A stretch of 64,000 nucleotides of DNA, from assembly GCF_019343475.1 (NCBI RefSeq), contig NZ_CP072453.1:3348001-3412000 (forward strand), read 5' to 3'. A program made the position numbers and the translations under genes. The notes under the pieces were generated by a model. That model did no database searches. It had not been told where the DNA came from and was given only the letters and a program-made list of their open reading frames with translations. How positions within the stretch are numbered: position 1 is the first letter of the stretch; each line of letters opens with the position of its first letter. Source of the stretch: Providencia sp. R33. GTDB taxonomy: Bacteria > Pseudomonadota > Gammaproteobacteria > Enterobacterales > Enterobacteriaceae. This document shows positions 27,060 to 36,958 of this stretch, in pieces.

Positions 27060-29528
27060 TTATCCCTCTTGTTTTGAGGATTTCTTCGCCACGCGTTTTG
27101 CTTTTATTTTTGCCGTAATTTTCTTGGTTTTATCGGAAGGTTTTTTTCCCTTTCCTTTACCTTTTGCATCGGGTTTTGCTTCGCTGTTTTTCCCTTTTTT
27201 CTCGGAACGGCGAAATGCAGAATCTGGCTCGAAGTTTTTATCTTTGCTCGCTTGCGCTTTTCGACGGGCTGGGCGCGCTGCATTTTTCACTTCTTGCTTC
27301 ATTTTGTCCCGTGCAGTTTTACCCGGTGCTTTCGCTTTACGGGTAGTTGAAATTAACGCGAAATCAATGGTGCGTTCATCCATATGCACCGCTTCCACGC
27401 GAATTTCCACTTCATCACCAAGACGATAAGTTGTGCCTGATGATTCGCCGATTAAGCGCTGACCAACCGCATCATAACGATAATAATCGTTATCAAGAGT
27501 AGAAATATGCACTAAACCATCAATAAATAAATCATTGAGGCGAACAAAGAAGCCAAAACCCGTCACGCTAGTAATCAAGCCTTTGAAAACCTGCCCGACT
27601 TGGTCTTGCATAAAGTCACACTTCAACCAGTCAGCGACATCCCGCGTTGCTTCATCCGCGCGGCGTTCCGTCATCGAACAGTGCTCACCCAGTTGCAGCA
27701 TACTGTCCATGTCGGAGTGCCAGCCACCTGTTTCTGTCCAACGCTTATCTGAATGGCCGTACTCTTTTGCCAACAGGTATTTAATACCACGGTGCAGCGT
27801 TAAGTCAGGGTAACGACGAATTGGCGAGGTAAAGTGCGCGTATGATTTCAGCCCTAAACCAAAGTGACCACGGTTTTCAGGGTCATAAATTGCTTGTTTC
27901 ATCGAACGCAAGATCATGGTTTGCAGTAATTCATGATCAGGGCGCTCTGCCACTTCATTCATGACTTGAGCATAATCTTTTGGCTCAGGCTTCATACCAC
28001 CTGGCAATGTCAGTCCTAACTCACTGAAGACTGAGCGTAAATTCATTACGCTTTCTTCTTTTGGACGATCATGCACACGGTACAACGCAGGCTCTTCATT
28101 TTTCTCAACAAACCTTGCCGCCGCAATGTTAGCTAAAATCATGCATTCTTCAATTAATTTGTGTGCATCATTTCGCTCGACAGGCTCAATACTTTCAATA
28201 CGACGCTCAGCGTTAAAAATAAATTTCGCTTCTTCCGATTCAAAGGAAATCGCACCGCGCTCAATGCGCGCCGCATCTAACGCTTTATATAACTGATGTA
28301 AATGTTCAATGTGAGGAACCAGCGCTTTATAATGTTCACGCAGTTCTTCATCACCTTCCAAGATTTTCCACACTTTTGTATAGGTCAACCTTGCATGGGA
28401 ATTCATCACCGCTTCATAGAATTTATATGAAGACAGCTTCCCTGAAGCTGATACCGTCATTTCGCACACCATACACAGGCGGTCTACCCCTGGGTTCAAT
28501 GAGCATAGGCCATTAGAAAGGACTTCTGGCAACATTGGTACAACTTGAGATGGGAAATACACTGAGTTACCGCGGCCGCGTGCCTCAGTATCCAACGCTG
28601 TTTGCGGGCGCACATAATAGCTCACATCCGCAATGGCCACCCATAAACGCCAACCACCACCTTTTTTCGGCGCACAGTGAACAGCATCATCAAAGTCACG
28701 GGCATCTTCACCATCGATAGTCACTAGCGGCAAATCGCGTAAATCCATACGCCCTTTTTTCGCAGACTCAGGTACATGTTCACTTAAATCAGCAACTTGC
28801 TTTTCAACTTGTGGCGGCCATGAATGCGGAATTTCATGGGTACGCAGAGCGATTTCAACCGCCATGCCCGTTCCCATGGTTTCCCCAAGTACTTCAATAA
28901 TATTTCCCACCGCTTGAGAACGGCGCTGTGGACGAGTGACTAACTCAACAACCACGACGTTACCCATGCGAGCGCCGCAAATGCGGTCTTTCGGGATTAA
29001 GATATCAAAACTAAGGCGGCTATCATCTGGCACCACAAACCCCATGCCAGACTCAATAAAATAGCGACCCACTATTTGGTTATTTCTTGGCTCAAGTACG
29101 CGAACCACACGAACTTCAGTACGACCTTTACGGTCTTGCCCGTATGGCTGCGCTAAAATTACGTCGCCGTGCAGAGCACGTTTCATCTCATCTTGAGATA
29201 AATAATAATCTTCCTTTTTACCCTCAACACGCAGGAAACCATAGCCATCACGATGGCCAATCACTTTCCCTTTTAATAAATCCAAACGCTCTGGCAATGC
29301 ATAGCATTGACGGCGTGTAAACACGAGTTGACCATCACGCTCCATGGCTCTTAATCGACGGCGTAAAGCTTCTAATTCATCTTCCGTAGAAAGATTAAGT
29401 AACTGGGCGATTTCTTCGCGATTCGCTGGGGCAGTACGCTTCGAGATTAAGTCGAGAATGAATTCTCTACTCGGAATTGGGGACTCGTATTTTTCTGCTT
29501 CTCTTTCCTGAAAAGGATCTTGTGACAT
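27060..29528 (-). CDS. rnr: Ribonuclease R
   Basis: 822-residue 3'-5' exoribonuclease of the RNB family that degrades structured RNA and helps in rRNA quality control and trans-translation. Order: N-terminal helix-turn-helix (PIPSREFILDLISKRTAP region), two cold-shock domains, the RNB domain with catalytic aspartates in DGEDARDFDDAV, an S1 domain, and a Lys-rich tail. Six codons upstream there is another in-frame ATG, but MSQDPFQEREAEKY behind GGAGGTAACG matches E. coli. Order nsrR-rnr-rlmB is conserved. Confidence 0.97.
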   Translation of the reverse strand: MSQDPFQEREAEKYESPIPSREFILDLISKRTAPANREEIAQLLNLSTEDELEALRRRLRAMERDGQLVFTRRQCYALPERLDLLKGKVIGHRDGYGFLRVEGKKEDYYLSQDEMKRALHGDVILAQPYGQDRKGRTEVRVVRVLEPRNNQIVGRYFIESGMGFVVPDDSRLSFDILIPKDRICGARMGNVVVVELVTRPQRRSQAVGNIIEVLGETMGTGMAVEIALRTHEIPHSWPPQVEKQVADLSEHVPESAKKGRMDLRDLPLVTIDGEDARDFDDAVHCAPKKGGGWRLWVAIADVSYYVRPQTALDTEARGRGNSVYFPSQVVPMLPEVLSNGLCSLNPGVDRLCMVCEMTVSASGKLSSYKFYEAVMNSHARLTYTKVWKILEGDEELREHYKALVPHIEHLHQLYKALDAARIERGAISFESEEAKFIFNAERRIESIEPVERNDAHKLIEECMILANIAAARFVEKNEEPALYRVHDRPKEESVMNLRSVFSELGLTLPGGMKPEPKDYAQVMNEVAERPDHELLQTMILRSMKQAIYDPENRGHFGLGLKSYAHFTSPIRRYPDLTLHRGIKYLLAKEYGHSDKRWTETGGWHSDMDSMLQLGEHCSMTERRADEATRDVADWLKCDFMQDQVGQVFKGLITSVTGFGFFVRLNDLFIDGLVHISTLDNDYYRYDAVGQRLIGESSGTTYRLGDEVEIRVEAVHMDERTIDFALISTTRKAKAPGKTARDKMKQEVKNAARPARRKAQASKDKNFEPDSAFRRSEKKGKNSEAKPDAKGKGKGKKPSDKTKKITAKIKAKRVAKKSSKQEG

Positions 29529-29570
29529 CGTTACCTCCGTTGTCATCAGAATTCATAACCACTGCGAATA

Positions 29571-29993
29571 TTAATCAAGCAGTAATTGATAGAGCGGGCT
29601 GTTATCTTTCACCATGTCCGCCAGCGTATATTGATCAAGTTCTTGTAAAAACTGCTGTATTGCTTGGTGTAGCACACCTTTTAAACGACACGCAGGTGTT
29701 ATGTGGCAAAACTCGCCACTACAATTAACAAGGGTTAGGGGTTCTAATGCTCTAACAACATCCCCTATACGTATTGATTCTGCTGGTTGCCCTAGTGTAA
29801 TCCCGCCATTTTTGCCACGAGTGGCTTTTATATAACCTAAATGACTGAGCTGATTGATAATTTTAACCATGTGGTTACGTGAGACGCCATAAACGTCCGT
29901 CACCTCTGTAATACTGGTCATCTTCCCTTCACCCAGAGAAGCCAGATAAATAAGAGCTCGTAATCCATAGTCGGTAAAACTCGTCAGTTGCAC
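29571..29993 (-). CDS. nsrR: Nitric-oxide-sensing repressor NsrR
   Basis: 140-residue Rrf2-family repressor with an Fe-S cluster that is destroyed by nitric oxide, releasing genes such as hmp. The N-terminal winged helix (SFTDYGLRALIYLAS, SRNHMVKIINQLS) and the three cluster cysteines in NCSGEFCHITPAC are all present. The frame continues 132 bases upstream, but GTG 29993 behind GAGGTGATT gives the family start (MQLTSFTDYG). Confidence 0.95.
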   Translation of the reverse strand: MQLTSFTDYGLRALIYLASLGEGKMTSITEVTDVYGVSRNHMVKIINQLSHLGYIKATRGKNGGITLGQPAESIRIGDVVRALEPLTLVNCSGEFCHITPACRLKGVLHQAIQQFLQELDQYTLADMVKDNSPLYQLLLD

Positions 29994-30175
29994 AATCACC
30001 TCAAAATTTTGGCTTTTACTCATACGACCAAAAATGGGTTGGTCGAAAATTTTCTCACGTATTTTAAAATGCAAATAACCTAATTTGAACCTAAATTCCG
30101 CTAGGTTATGCACAAAATATAGCATGCAAATAAATTATGTGTTCATAAATACAGTTTAGCGTATTACGTATCGCA

Positions 30176-30187
30176 AATATGCATCTT
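30176..30187. promoter_or_regulatory. Possible NsrR half-site upstream of nsrR
   Basis: Read on the minus strand, AAGATGCATATT resembles the NsrR half-site AANATGCATTT. The second half is not recognisable. It lies about 185 bases before the nsrR start, compatible with autoregulation, but the match is short and may be chance. Confidence 0.3.
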
Positions 30188-30287
30188 ATTGCACAGAATC
30201 TGCACACAAAAGTGACTTAGTTCAATCATTATGGGGAATTTTGACTGTTTTATCAAAGAAGTTGCATCACGGAGGGAGGTAAAGCTG

Positions 30288-30318
30288 TAAAAAAAACTGC
30301 GCCTGTATTAGGCGCAGT
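30288..30318 (-). terminator. purA terminator
   Basis: ACTGCGCCT / AGGCGCAGT stem (30296-30318), with eight A residues on its low-coordinate side giving a T-run on the minus strand. It follows purA. Confidence 0.9.
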
Positions 30319-30326
30319 CAGTATTA

Positions 30327-31628
30327 TTACTCAGCGTCAAACGGGTCACGCAGGATCATTGTTTCAGAACGATCTGGACCAGTTGAAATAATATCAACAG
30401 GGATACCCGTTAAGTCTTCAACGCGTTTGATGTAATCCAGAGCTGCTTGTGGCAGTAATTCTCTTTGTTTCACACCAAAAGTGGTTTCTTTCCAACCTGG
30501 CATTGATTCGTAAACTGGCTCTAAACCATCCCACTCATCCGCAGCTAAAGGCGTTGTTTCAAGCACTTTGCCATCTGGACGACAGTAGCCCACACAGATT
30601 TTCACTTCTTCTAAACCGTCTAAAACATCCAGTTTAGTCATGCAGAAACCTGACAGTGAGTTGATTTGTACTGCGCGGTTGATTGCAACGATATCTAACC
30701 AACCAGTACGACGTTTACGACCGGTGGTAGCACCAAACTCTTGACCTTTTTCACGCAGGAATTCACCCACTTCGTCAAACAGTTCAGTTGGGAATGGACC
30801 CGCACCAACACGTGTTGAGTAAGCTTTGATGATACCCAGTACGTAGTTAACATAACGTGGACCTAAACCAGAACCTGTTGCAACACCACCCGCAGTGGTA
30901 TTTGAAGAGGTTACATACGGATAAGTACCGTGGTCGATGTCCAGTAATGTGCCTTGTGCACCTTCAAACATCACGAATTCGTTGTTCTGGCTTGCTTTAT
31001 ACAGCAGATCAGATACATCGATTACCATGCCAGTCAGGATATCGGCAACTGCCATGATATCATCCAGCGTTTTTTGGTAATCAACAGCAGGTTCTTTATA
31101 GTAGTTAACGAGCTGGAAGTTATGATATTCGACGATTTCTTTTAATTTTTCTGCAAAAGTTGCTTTATCGAATAAATCACCAACACGTAAACCACGACGA
31201 GCAACTTTGTCTTCGTAAGCAGGACCAATACCACGACCAGTTGTTCCAATTGCTTTGGAACCACGTGCTTTTTCACGCGCGTTATCTAATGCAACATGAT
31301 AAGGCAGGATCAGTGGACATGCTTCTGAAAGACGTAAACGTTCGCGAACAGGAACACCGCGGTCTTCCAATTCTTTCATCTCTTTCATTAATGCGTCTGG
31401 CGCAAGAACAACACCATTAGCAATGATGCTGATGACATTTTCACGAAGAATACCGGATGGAATTAAGTGGAGAACGGTTTTTTCACCGTTTACAACAAGC
31501 GTATGGCCAGCATTATGGCCGCCCTGATAGCGAACTACATATTTAGCGCGCTCTGTCAGCAAGTCGACGATCTTGCCCTTCCCTTCGTCACCCCATTGGG
31601 TGCCCAGTACGACAACGTTCTTACCCAT
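30327..31628 (-). CDS. purA: Adenylosuccinate synthetase
   Basis: GTP-dependent joining of aspartate to IMP, the first committed step to AMP. 433 residues (E. coli 432). The phosphate-binding loop is GDEGKGK near the N-terminus, with GHNAGHT, GTTGRGIGPAYEDK and TGRKRRTGW further on. The frame opens 12 bases earlier, but MGKNVVVLGTQWGDEG is the family start. E. coli has yjeT between hflC and purA; no yjeT is visible here. Confidence 0.98.
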   Translation of the reverse strand: MGKNVVVLGTQWGDEGKGKIVDLLTERAKYVVRYQGGHNAGHTLVVNGEKTVLHLIPSGILRENVISIIANGVVLAPDALMKEMKELEDRGVPVRERLRLSEACPLILPYHVALDNAREKARGSKAIGTTGRGIGPAYEDKVARRGLRVGDLFDKATFAEKLKEIVEYHNFQLVNYYKEPAVDYQKTLDDIMAVADILTGMVIDVSDLLYKASQNNEFVMFEGAQGTLLDIDHGTYPYVTSSNTTAGGVATGSGLGPRYVNYVLGIIKAYSTRVGAGPFPTELFDEVGEFLREKGQEFGATTGRKRRTGWLDIVAINRAVQINSLSGFCMTKLDVLDGLEEVKICVGYCRPDGKVLETTPLAADEWDGLEPVYESMPGWKETTFGVKQRELLPQAALDYIKRVEDLTGIPVDIISTGPDRSETMILRDPFDAE

Positions 31629-31828
31629 TTCGAAATACACTCGGTTGCTTAAAAATGAATTCTACCATCAAAAATGAACTGTTCCAGTGATATTTTGGCA
31701 TTACTAAAATTTTTTTCTGGAAAGCAAGTTAAATGGTATTTTTATTTCTGCCGTAAACCCAAAATGAATGTAATCAGTTGAGCAGCTTAAATTTTCCCTG
31801 AAAAATCCTATACTTAAAACGACAGGCG

Positions 31829-31856
31829 AAAAAAAGCCCACCGAAGCGGGCTTTTC
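31829..31856 (-). terminator. hflC terminator
   Basis: AGCCC / GGGCT hairpin at 31835-31852 with an A-tract on the low-coordinate side and a T-rich tail on the other. It closes the hfl operon and could also act in the other direction. Confidence 0.7.
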
Positions 31857-31912
31857 TTTAATAGATTAACAGTTATTTTGCTAGGTTGCACGCAACTTAG
31901 TCTGATTATTTA

Positions 31913-32914
31913 TTAATCTGTTGCACGAAGCTTAGTTGGTGCTTTCATAAAGCGGAAGAAATCAGTGTCTGGACTTAATACCATTATGTCCTCACCACTC
32001 TTAAAGCTTTGCTCATAGGCACGCAAGCTACGAATAAACGCATAGAACTCTGGGTCTTGGTTGAATGCATCAGCAAACAGTTTTGTTGCCATCGCATCAC
32101 CTTCACCTCGGTAAGTCAGTGCGGTACGCTCTGCTTCTGCCAGTGTTTCAGTTACAGTTTTATCTGCAACCGCACGAATTTTCGTGGCTTCTTCTTGGCC
32201 TTGTGAACGGTGCTGACGCGCTACCGCTTCACGCTCTGCACGCATACGTGCATAGATAGCTTCAGAAACTTCATTTGGCAGTTCAATACGTTTAATACGT
32301 ACGTCGACAACTTCGATACCTAACGCCGCCATACTGTTTGCATTCACAACCAGTGGTTTTAGATTAGTTTCTTCTTCAACACGTTTTGCAGCATCAGCAA
32401 TCGCTGCATCCGCTTCTTTTGTTGCGTCATCAACTGCAGTACCTTTGTTCAAGGCATCACGCACATCAACAGTTAAACGACCACGTGAATCCGTGATGAT
32501 GTCTTTAACGCTTAAACGACCAAACTCAGAACGTAAACGGTCACTAAACTTACGTTTTAACAGGGTTTCCGCTTGATATGGATTACCACCGCCAGTTGCC
32601 ACATAGTAGCGGCTGAAGTCAGTAACACGCCATTTCAGGTAGGAGTCCACCATTAAGTCTTTGTTTTCGCTTGTCAGATAACGGTCAGCTTGGATTTCCA
32701 GTGTCTGAATACGTGCATCTAGCATTTTTACAGTTTCAATAAATGGAACTTTAAAATGCAGACCCGGCTCATAAATGATCGGTTTGTTTTCAGAATCACG
32801 CAGAACCTTACCAAAACGCAATACGATACCGCGGTCAGTTTGAGGAACAATAAAGATAGATGCGTATGCAACTGCCAAGATGGCAATAACGATAACAATT
32901 AGCGATTTACGCAT
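31913..32914 (-). CDS. hflC: HflC, subunit of the HflKC modulator of FtsH protease
   Basis: 333-residue SPFH/prohibitin-family membrane protein with one N-terminal transmembrane helix (about 4-22, LIVIVIAILAVAYASIFIV) and a long periplasmic SPFH domain and coiled coil. With HflK it forms a large cage around FtsH hexamers and limits access of membrane substrates. Two bases separate it from hflK. Confidence 0.97.
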   Translation of the reverse strand: MRKSLIVIVIAILAVAYASIFIVPQTDRGIVLRFGKVLRDSENKPIIYEPGLHFKVPFIETVKMLDARIQTLEIQADRYLTSENKDLMVDSYLKWRVTDFSRYYVATGGGNPYQAETLLKRKFSDRLRSEFGRLSVKDIITDSRGRLTVDVRDALNKGTAVDDATKEADAAIADAAKRVEEETNLKPLVVNANSMAALGIEVVDVRIKRIELPNEVSEAIYARMRAEREAVARQHRSQGQEEATKIRAVADKTVTETLAEAERTALTYRGEGDAMATKLFADAFNQDPEFYAFIRSLRAYEQSFKSGEDIMVLSPDTDFFRFMKAPTKLRATD

Positions 32915-32916
32915 GA

Positions 32917-34125
32917 TTATTGTCTCCCTACTCTAACAGCATCACCACGAACAGCGCTGTTTGGCTGTGCAGGCGTTGCAGCAGAAGATGACGCACTGTT
33001 ACTTGGCGTCGCCATTCTTGCTGACGGATTAACTTTTGACGTTGAAGCCGCATCTGAGTTTGTACCGCGCATGATTTGGTCAAGCGGTAGCACTAACATG
33101 CTGTTGCTCTTATCATTCGCAATAACTTTACGTGTATTACTTAACACACGCTCCATCGTATCGATGTAAAGACGCTCACGCGTAATCTCTGGCGCTGCAC
33201 GGTATTCAGGTAACATTTTCGCAAAGCTTGCTACCTCACCCTCTGCTTTGAAGACCACACTCGCTTTATAAGCTTCCGCTTCTTCAATCAGACGTTGTGC
33301 GTTACCTTTCGCCAGTGGAAGAACTTCATTTCGATAAGCATGCGCTTCACGAATCGTTTTTTGTTCTTCTTCCCTTGCTGAGATTACGTCATCGAATGCC
33401 GCTTTAACATCTTCAGGTGGACGCGCTGCTTGGAAGTTGACGTCCAGCAGTGTGATACCCATTTTGTATGGTGCGATTGTCGCTTCAAGCTCTTTTTGCG
33501 TCACATCACGGATAAAGGCTCGATTCGTAGTCAATACTTGCTCCATGGCGGATTGACCAATAACACCACGCACAGCACTGTCTAACGCCTGACGCAGACT
33601 GTTGTCTGGGTTCGTCACGCTAAATAAGTATTGCGCAGGGTCTGTCACACGGTATTGAACGTTCATTTCAACGCGGATCACGTTTTCATCTGACGTCAAC
33701 ATCATGCCGTTCGTTGCTTGTTCACGTACAGTTTCTACGTTGACAGGCACGACTCTATCGATGAATGTTGGTTTCCAGTTCAGACCCGGTCCAACAACAC
33801 CACTGTATTCACCAAAACGTAACACTACGCCGCGGTCACTTTCTTTGATGGTGTAGAAGCCAGAGCCTGCCCAGACAACTACGATAGCTGCAAGTGCTAG
33901 CATACCTAAACGGCCACTGATTTGTGAAGGCTGTTTATTCTCGCCATCACCACCATTGCCGCCTTTATTTCCACCCAGCTTGCTACCTATTTTACGAAAG
34001 AGATCGTCGAGATCATAAGCCCCACGTTTTCGACCACCTTTGTTCCCGCCAGAGTTGCCGCCTTTATTGCCGCTTCCCCACGGATCGCGGTCTTGTCCGT
34101 CATTACCGGGCTGATTCCACGCCAT
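32917..34125 (-). CDS. hflK: HflK, subunit of the HflKC modulator of FtsH protease
   Basis: 402 residues. A Gly/Asn-rich cytoplasmic N-terminus (residues 1-75, repeated GGN and KGG) precedes a transmembrane helix (about 78-98) and the SPFH domain (SDRGVVLRFGEYSGVVGPGL). The C-terminal tail is Ser/Ala/Pro-rich. Partner of HflC. Its ATG has GGAGCTAAAAC upstream. Order hflX-hflK-hflC is conserved. Confidence 0.97.
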   Translation of the reverse strand: MAWNQPGNDGQDRDPWGSGNKGGNSGGNKGGRKRGAYDLDDLFRKIGSKLGGNKGGNGGDGENKQPSQISGRLGMLALAAIVVVWAGSGFYTIKESDRGVVLRFGEYSGVVGPGLNWKPTFIDRVVPVNVETVREQATNGMMLTSDENVIRVEMNVQYRVTDPAQYLFSVTNPDNSLRQALDSAVRGVIGQSAMEQVLTTNRAFIRDVTQKELEATIAPYKMGITLLDVNFQAARPPEDVKAAFDDVISAREEEQKTIREAHAYRNEVLPLAKGNAQRLIEEAEAYKASVVFKAEGEVASFAKMLPEYRAAPEITRERLYIDTMERVLSNTRKVIANDKSNSMLVLPLDQIMRGTNSDAASTSKVNPSARMATPSNSASSSAATPAQPNSAVRGDAVRVGRQ

Positions 34126-34240
34126 GTTTTAGCTCCATTCTTTATGATTGATTTTCAGGGCTAAGAGCTTCACTCAATGCACTGAAAGCATGATGAGTTT
34201 GTGTGTCTCTTAATATCAATTCCATTGCCTGACTACGTTG

Positions 34241-35521
34241 TTAAACCACGTAGTCAGGTAATTGCTGCTCTTGTTTGCACAAACGTCGCCAATCCACCAT
34301 TGGCATACGCACCTCAAGGCCGATTGAGCCGTCATCTTCCAACCATTCACGTTCGATTGACTGGAGTTGATAAAAACGGCTACGCAAACGACCTTCGTTC
34401 GGTGGTAAACGCAATTCATAATGTGCGATCTCACCAGAAAGGCGTTCCGTCAATGCTTGTAACAGCAATGGGATACCTTCACCTGTTTGCGCTGAAACCC
34501 AGACGCGAACGGGTTTGTTATCCTCATCTCTGTCAATACGCGGGACAAAATCCTCCAGCATATCAACTTTGTTCATCACTAAAAGTGCTGGTATTTCATC
34601 CGCTTCAATTTCTTCCAACACGCTTTCAACCGCATGGATATTTTCATCCAAGCGAGCATCTGCTGCATCGATAACGTGCAACAATAACGTTGCCTCACGT
34701 GTTTCTTGCAGGGTTGCTTTAAATGCGGCAACCAAATCATGTGGCAAGTGACGGATAAAACCTACGGTATCCGCTAAAACGACAACACCAACATCCTCAA
34801 CATTAATACGACGAAGCGTAGGGTCGAGTGTCGCGAATAGCTGATCTGCAGCATAAACATCCGCGGACGTCATACGGTTAAATAAACTCGATTTACCCGC
34901 ATTGGTGTAACCCACGAGAGAAATTGTCGGAATGTCCGCTTTGCTTCTCGCTTGACGCCCTTGTTCACGCTGTTTTTCTACTCGGCTAAGACGCGATAAA
35001 ATCTGTTTGATTTTATCCCTTAATAACCGACGGTCTGTTTCAAGCTGAGTTTCACCAGGACCACGTAAACCAATCCCGCCTTTTTGGCGCTCAAGGTGTG
35101 TCCATCCTCTCACTAAGCGAGTGGATAAATGACGTAACTGTGCCAACTCGACTTGAAGTTTACCTTCATGTGTACGCGCTCGTTGAGCAAATATATCTAA
35201 AATTACCCCTGTACGGTCAACCACCTTACATTGGCAAATCCTTTCGAGATTACGTTCTTGAGCAGGGCTTAGCGTGTGATTAAACAACACCACATCTGCG
35301 CCACTTTCCTCAACGGCTTGGGCTATCTCTTCAGCTTTTCCTTCCCCAACAAAAAACTTTGGGTGAGGTGCCTTACGACTGCCTGTGACTATCTGTACGG
35401 GTTTTACCCCAGCAGATGTCACGAGTGACTCAAACTCTGCCAGATTATCAACGTCTTTTTCTTGAGAAAAAAAGACATGGACTAACACAGCAAGTTCACC
35501 GCCTTCATACCTATCAAACAA
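34241..35521 (-). CDS. hflX: Ribosome-splitting GTPase HflX
   Basis: 426-residue GTPase that dissociates stalled or heat-damaged 70S ribosomes. The N-terminal HflX domain (FVGEGKAEEIA, LSPAQERNLERI) and the glycine-rich helical segment GIGLRGPGETQLETD precede the GTPase domain with P-loop GYTNAGKSS and NKVD. The frame reaches 35554, but homology places the start at FDRYEGGE, where a TTG codon (35521) follows AGAGG at 7 bases. A TTG start is therefore proposed. Confidence 0.93.
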   Translation of the reverse strand: MFDRYEGGELAVLVHVFFSQEKDVDNLAEFESLVTSAGVKPVQIVTGSRKAPHPKFFVGEGKAEEIAQAVEESGADVVLFNHTLSPAQERNLERICQCKVVDRTGVILDIFAQRARTHEGKLQVELAQLRHLSTRLVRGWTHLERQKGGIGLRGPGETQLETDRRLLRDKIKQILSRLSRVEKQREQGRQARSKADIPTISLVGYTNAGKSSLFNRMTSADVYAADQLFATLDPTLRRINVEDVGVVVLADTVGFIRHLPHDLVAAFKATLQETREATLLLHVIDAADARLDENIHAVESVLEEIEADEIPALLVMNKVDMLEDFVPRIDRDEDNKPVRVWVSAQTGEGIPLLLQALTERLSGEIAHYELRLPPNEGRLRSRFYQLQSIEREWLEDDGSIGLEVRMPMVDWRRLCKQEQQLPDYVV

Positions 35522-35612
35522 GGTGCAACCTCTTAGGCTAAACAATAATTGCAAAGGAAAAACACAGGTATAGTCTCCCTACCCATGCTTTCCTTGTCTT
35601 TAGCGTACAAAC

Positions 35613-35909
35613 TTACTCAGTTGCTTCGCCATCCTGCGATGTAGGAGCACCAGAATGGTAATTACCATTGCCTGCGCTACCACCCGTTGTACCACTGTGG
35701 TGAGAAACAGGACGAGCAGGGACAACAGTAGAGATAGCGTGTTTATAAACCATCTGACTAACTGTGTTTTTTAATAAAATGACAAATTGGTCAAAAGATT
35801 CAATTTGCCCCTGCAATTTGATGCCATTAACGAGATAAATAGAGACCGGAACCCTTTCACGACGTAATGCGTTCAGGAACGGATCTTGCAAAGATTGCCC
35901 CTTAGCCAT
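35613..35909 (-). CDS. hfq: RNA chaperone Hfq
   Basis: 98-residue Sm-like protein forming a hexameric ring that pairs small RNAs with their mRNA targets. The Sm1 motif (VSIYLVNGIKLQGQIESFD) and Sm2 motif (YKHAISTVVPARPV) are intact; the C-terminal tail is Gly/Ser/His-rich and slightly shorter than in E. coli (102 residues). It lies between miaA and hflX in conserved order. The duplicated hok/sok and other RNA regulators in this genome would use it. Confidence 0.98.
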   Translation of the reverse strand: MAKGQSLQDPFLNALRRERVPVSIYLVNGIKLQGQIESFDQFVILLKNTVSQMVYKHAISTVVPARPVSHHSGTTGGSAGNGNYHSGAPTSQDGEATE

Positions 35910-36016
35910 TCTATGTTTTCCTTATTTTGTTGTTTTTAAATGAGAATCTTTAAGATTCCAAAAAGTAACTACTCAAAAATTGCGCTTAACGTTCTAATTG
36001 TACACAAACATCAGTC

Positions 36017-36958
36017 CTATGCACGTACTACCTGCATAACTGTGTCAAGCGCCTGCTGAGGTTGCTCACTATCTAACCAGTGAACATTCTCCCAGCTTCT
36101 TAACCAGGTAATCTGGCGTTTTGCCAATTGGCGTGTTGCACAAATTCCCCGATAAACCATTTCATCATGGCTAATTTCGCCGTCCAAGTATGACCACATT
36201 TGCCGATAACCCACACAACGAATAGCGGGAAGATCAACATGTAAATCACCTCGGTGGTAAAGAGCGCGGACTTCCTCTTCAAAACCGGCGTCTATCATCA
36301 GATGAAAACGTTGTTCTATGCGTTCATGTAAAATTTTACGATCTTGTGGCGCAATAGCAAACTGAAACACATTATAAGGTAATTCTTCCCCTGCTGTTTG
36401 TGTCATTTCAGTCAAAGTTTGTCCTGAAATGAGATATACCTCTAAAGCACGGGATAATCTTTGTGGATCATTTGGGTGGATCCTCGCCGCCGCAACAGGG
36501 TCAACCTCGGCTAATTGACGATGAACTTCACTCCAACCATGCTCTTGTGCTATCTGTTCTATTTGTGCTCGCACACTTGCATCAGCAGAAGGCAACGGTG
36601 AAAGCCCTTCTAGCAATGCTTTGAAATACAGCATTGTGCCACCAACAAGTAACGGTATTTTACCTTGTGCGGTAATCTCACTCATTACTTTTAATGCGTC
36701 ACGACGAAAATCAGCAGCGGAATACGGCAGAGATGGATCGAGAATATCAATCAAACGATGAGGGGCTTGGCTGAGTTCCTCGGCGGTTGGCTTTGCAGTA
36801 CCAATATCCATTCCACGGTAAATTAACGCCGAATCGACACTAATAATTTCCACAGGCAAATGCTTGCGAAGTTCTATCGCTAAAGCGGTTTTACCTGAAG
36901 CTGTTGGCCCCATTAGGAATATTGCATCAGGTTTTTGCTGAGTTACTAAATCACTCAT
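36017..36958 (-). CDS. miaA: tRNA dimethylallyltransferase MiaA
   Basis: 313 residues. Transfers a dimethylallyl group to N6 of A37 in tRNAs reading codons that begin with U. The P-loop GPTASGKTALA is near residue 17, followed by DSALIYRGMDIGTAKP and the catalytic-site segment DPSLPYSAADFRRDA. Its start overlaps the mutL stop by eight bases, indicating translational coupling as in E. coli. Confidence 0.97.
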   Translation of the reverse strand: MSDLVTQQKPDAIFLMGPTASGKTALAIELRKHLPVEIISVDSALIYRGMDIGTAKPTAEELSQAPHRLIDILDPSLPYSAADFRRDALKVMSEITAQGKIPLLVGGTMLYFKALLEGLSPLPSADASVRAQIEQIAQEHGWSEVHRQLAEVDPVAAARIHPNDPQRLSRALEVYLISGQTLTEMTQTAGEELPYNVFQFAIAPQDRKILHERIEQRFHLMIDAGFEEEVRALYHRGDLHVDLPAIRCVGYRQMWSYLDGEISHDEMVYRGICATRQLAKRQITWLRSWENVHWLDSEQPQQALDTVMQVVRA